A stretch of DNA of 8,532 nucleotides from Bacteroidota bacterium (GTDB taxonomy: Bacteria; Bacteroidota; Ignavibacteria; UBA10030; SZUA-254). Below are positions 8,101-8,532 of this stretch, piece by piece; the stretch's first letter is position 1, and each line of letters begins with the position of its first letter. The position numbers and the translations under genes are program-made. The notes beneath the pieces were generated by a model. That model worked only from the letters and a program-made list of their open reading frames with translations, was not told the DNA's origin and did not search any database. The stretch lies in contig SCUC01000488.1 in the NCBI GenBank assembly GCA_004322375.1, forward strand, positions 1 through 8,532, read 5' to 3'.

Positions 8101-8532
8101 AGACATTCGATTCCGTAAAATGATTGATGTAATGCGAAAACGATTTTGACGCCGGGGCGTACGTCCATCCCCGTACTCCTTTTCCATAAAAAATGATGTA
8201 ATCCCCTGCGTCAAGCTGGTTGCTTGTTCCTCCATCGAACGTGTAAATTCTCACTTCATGCAAATCATCGAGATATGGTGCGGTTACCGTCTCGGGTAAT
8301 TCTATTCCTCCATTATTATAGAGCTTGATGCTCATAGGATTAGTCGAAGCGGGAAGCCCGGCGGAAAGAAGCGACGAGCCGGTTATCTTGTACATTCCAT
8401 CCTCATTGATGAAGAACTTATACCAGGCGCCGGCTGCGAGGAGACTGTGCTGTAACACAACTCTGGTTGTAGAGGTTAGTTCGGCATAGTCTAATGATTT
8501 GAACGATTCGTGATTGATAGCAATACCATCAG
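5132..8532 (-). CDS. porU: T9SS sortase PorU, C25 (gingipain-like) cysteine peptidase family (5' end beyond the window)
   Basis: PorU is the surface-located sortase of the T9SS: it cleaves sorting domains from cargo delivered by PorV and joins the cargo to a surface anchor. The frame is open to the right edge. The GTG at 8458 is not a credible start, because the 24 codons before it read on in family style and the LLAAGAWYKFFINEDGMYKI segment is a conserved internal PorU motif. Counting from that GTG (1108 residues): the C25 domain spans ~385-755, with YLLMFGDGDFDY (454-465), MGVGRIP (508-514), NYSGHG carrying catalytic His621, AATCNYS carrying catalytic Cys656, and LLGDPAIRI (743-751). Ig-like sequence follows (~760-1005), then a C-terminal sorting-type domain (~1010-1108: NYPNPF, EIKVYTVAGRLI, GIYLYKAVVK). 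PorU is known to keep its own such domain. The catalytic pair is intact, so it should be active. porV follows. Confidence 0.95.
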   Translation of the reverse strand, partial: DGIAINHESFKSLDYAELTSTTRVVLQHSLLAAGAWYKFFINEDGMYKITGSSLLSAGLPASTNPMSIKLYNNGGIELPETVTAPYLDDLHEVRIYTFDGGTSNQLDAGDYIIFYGKGVRGWTYAPASKSFSHYINHFTESNVYWLTFDGALSQQMSPLAFESQPATYQPATVGGKLYREDEKINVVNSGLEWLGQQFNTGEGFTYVHPLPGLDASQPIGYKFIVGAQAKSTSTFRLYEHSSLIFTTGVIGATDIARYGLYFVGTSPRVSSVSIPPNFSDGQSQLRFVFSSNDPNGYGYLNWYELFYKQFPRAQGNVFTFHAHDTSAITEYRVPGFSTNEVFVFDVSQYDSVLINTQPTLSVDTCSITLQLTAGKARELYLTGTNSFRTVEQFTPVANQDLHGDTTTAEEIIITSGGLMPAALRLKAHRERPGDDYTGTRVVDIETIYNEFGGGLPNPRAVRNYLKYSYTNRTAPPKYLLMFGDGDFDYRGILSQRNNKIPVWETGIEFDPIHSYATDDDFVIFNTSYRVAMGVGRIPAQTLAEANTAVDKIIEYELYSVHDPWKLLVTLVADDGLAGADNDRIRHATDAEIVASHVPQLFETKKIFLHEYPAVFSANGRRKPSVNEAIRNQINLGTAVLNYSGHGNPRLWAHEQVFVRETDFSLLSNKGKYFFLVAATCNYSAMDMLNEQSSGELLMMLPNAGAIATYSATRPVYSIPNRDLNEELYDNLFAKNSSGQIIPRKLGEIIYKTRQKKVLSDNDRKYVLLGDPAIRITIPRLYGTIDSINSLPMTQTAQLQALSNSEVVGSIRDSSAILLPEYAGTAQLIVYDADRTVQVTTEAEGSFSYRVSGNVIFRGAAQVESGKVTTRFIVPKDISYTNDSGRITMYFSNGTTDGAGYTTNIIIGGTDSTAENDTEGPAIRLYLDHRTFRSGDVATASPLLIADLEDEHGINTSGAGVGHRIEAWLDNSSQSNDLTPYYKSNLNTYQQGTVEYTFTGLTPGNHKLRMRAWDTYNNSSQSEIVFDVVSAVGLQLTSVFNYPNPFASSTIFSIEHNQIGSVDAEIKVYTVAGRLIQTLESRNANTQIINISWDGRDRDGDEIANGIYLYKAVVKTSDRRLTGEAFGKLSVLK

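Noticed and set aside
8456..8458. GTG at 8458 as the start of porU
   Set aside because: The frame continues without a stop to the right edge (…LTSTTRV before it) and the conserved WYKFFINEDGMYK motif would lie only 12 residues from the start. The gene is cut by the window, not begun here.

Overview
All genes lie on the minus strand. Read 5'->3' on that strand (right to left in window coordinates) the order is: a PorU-type C25 sortase (cut by the right edge), a PorV-type outer-membrane protein, a large secreted protein with a degenerate M6-metallopeptidase module, a beta-propeller and a C-terminal sorting domain, and the first 25 codons of a probable lipoprotein (cut by the left edge). PorU and PorV are components of the type IX secretion system (T9SS), which is confined to the Bacteroidetes/Chlorobi/Ignavibacteria (FCB) lineage. 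The moderate GC content, the form of the C-terminal domains (NYPNPF...GIYLYKAVVK) and the intergenic repeats suggest a non-classical FCB member such as an Ignavibacteria/Chlorobi relative. The genus cannot be read from this window.

Region by region: 1-75 holds the lipoprotein start. 85-3354 holds the M6-like protein. 3355-3697 is intergenic and carries a 130-bp nested palindromic element. 3698-4873 is porV, with a clear ribosome binding site that places its start well inside the longest open frame. 4874-5131 is intergenic, with a possible promoter and an 82-bp inverted-repeat element. 5132-8532 is porU, open through the right edge, so its real start is outside the window.

Working model: cargo carrying a C-terminal sorting domain crosses the outer membrane through the T9SS translocon, PorV carries it to PorU, and PorU removes the sorting domain and attaches the cargo to the cell surface. 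The M6-like protein next door carries such a domain and is probably a cargo of the machinery encoded beside it. Its most notable property is that the expected HExxH zinc-binding motif is replaced by ASIGS while the surrounding M6 signatures remain, so it looks like a pseudo-peptidase. Its propeller segment is also visibly more AT-rich than the modules on either side. I see no RNA gene, CRISPR array, transposase or phage gene.
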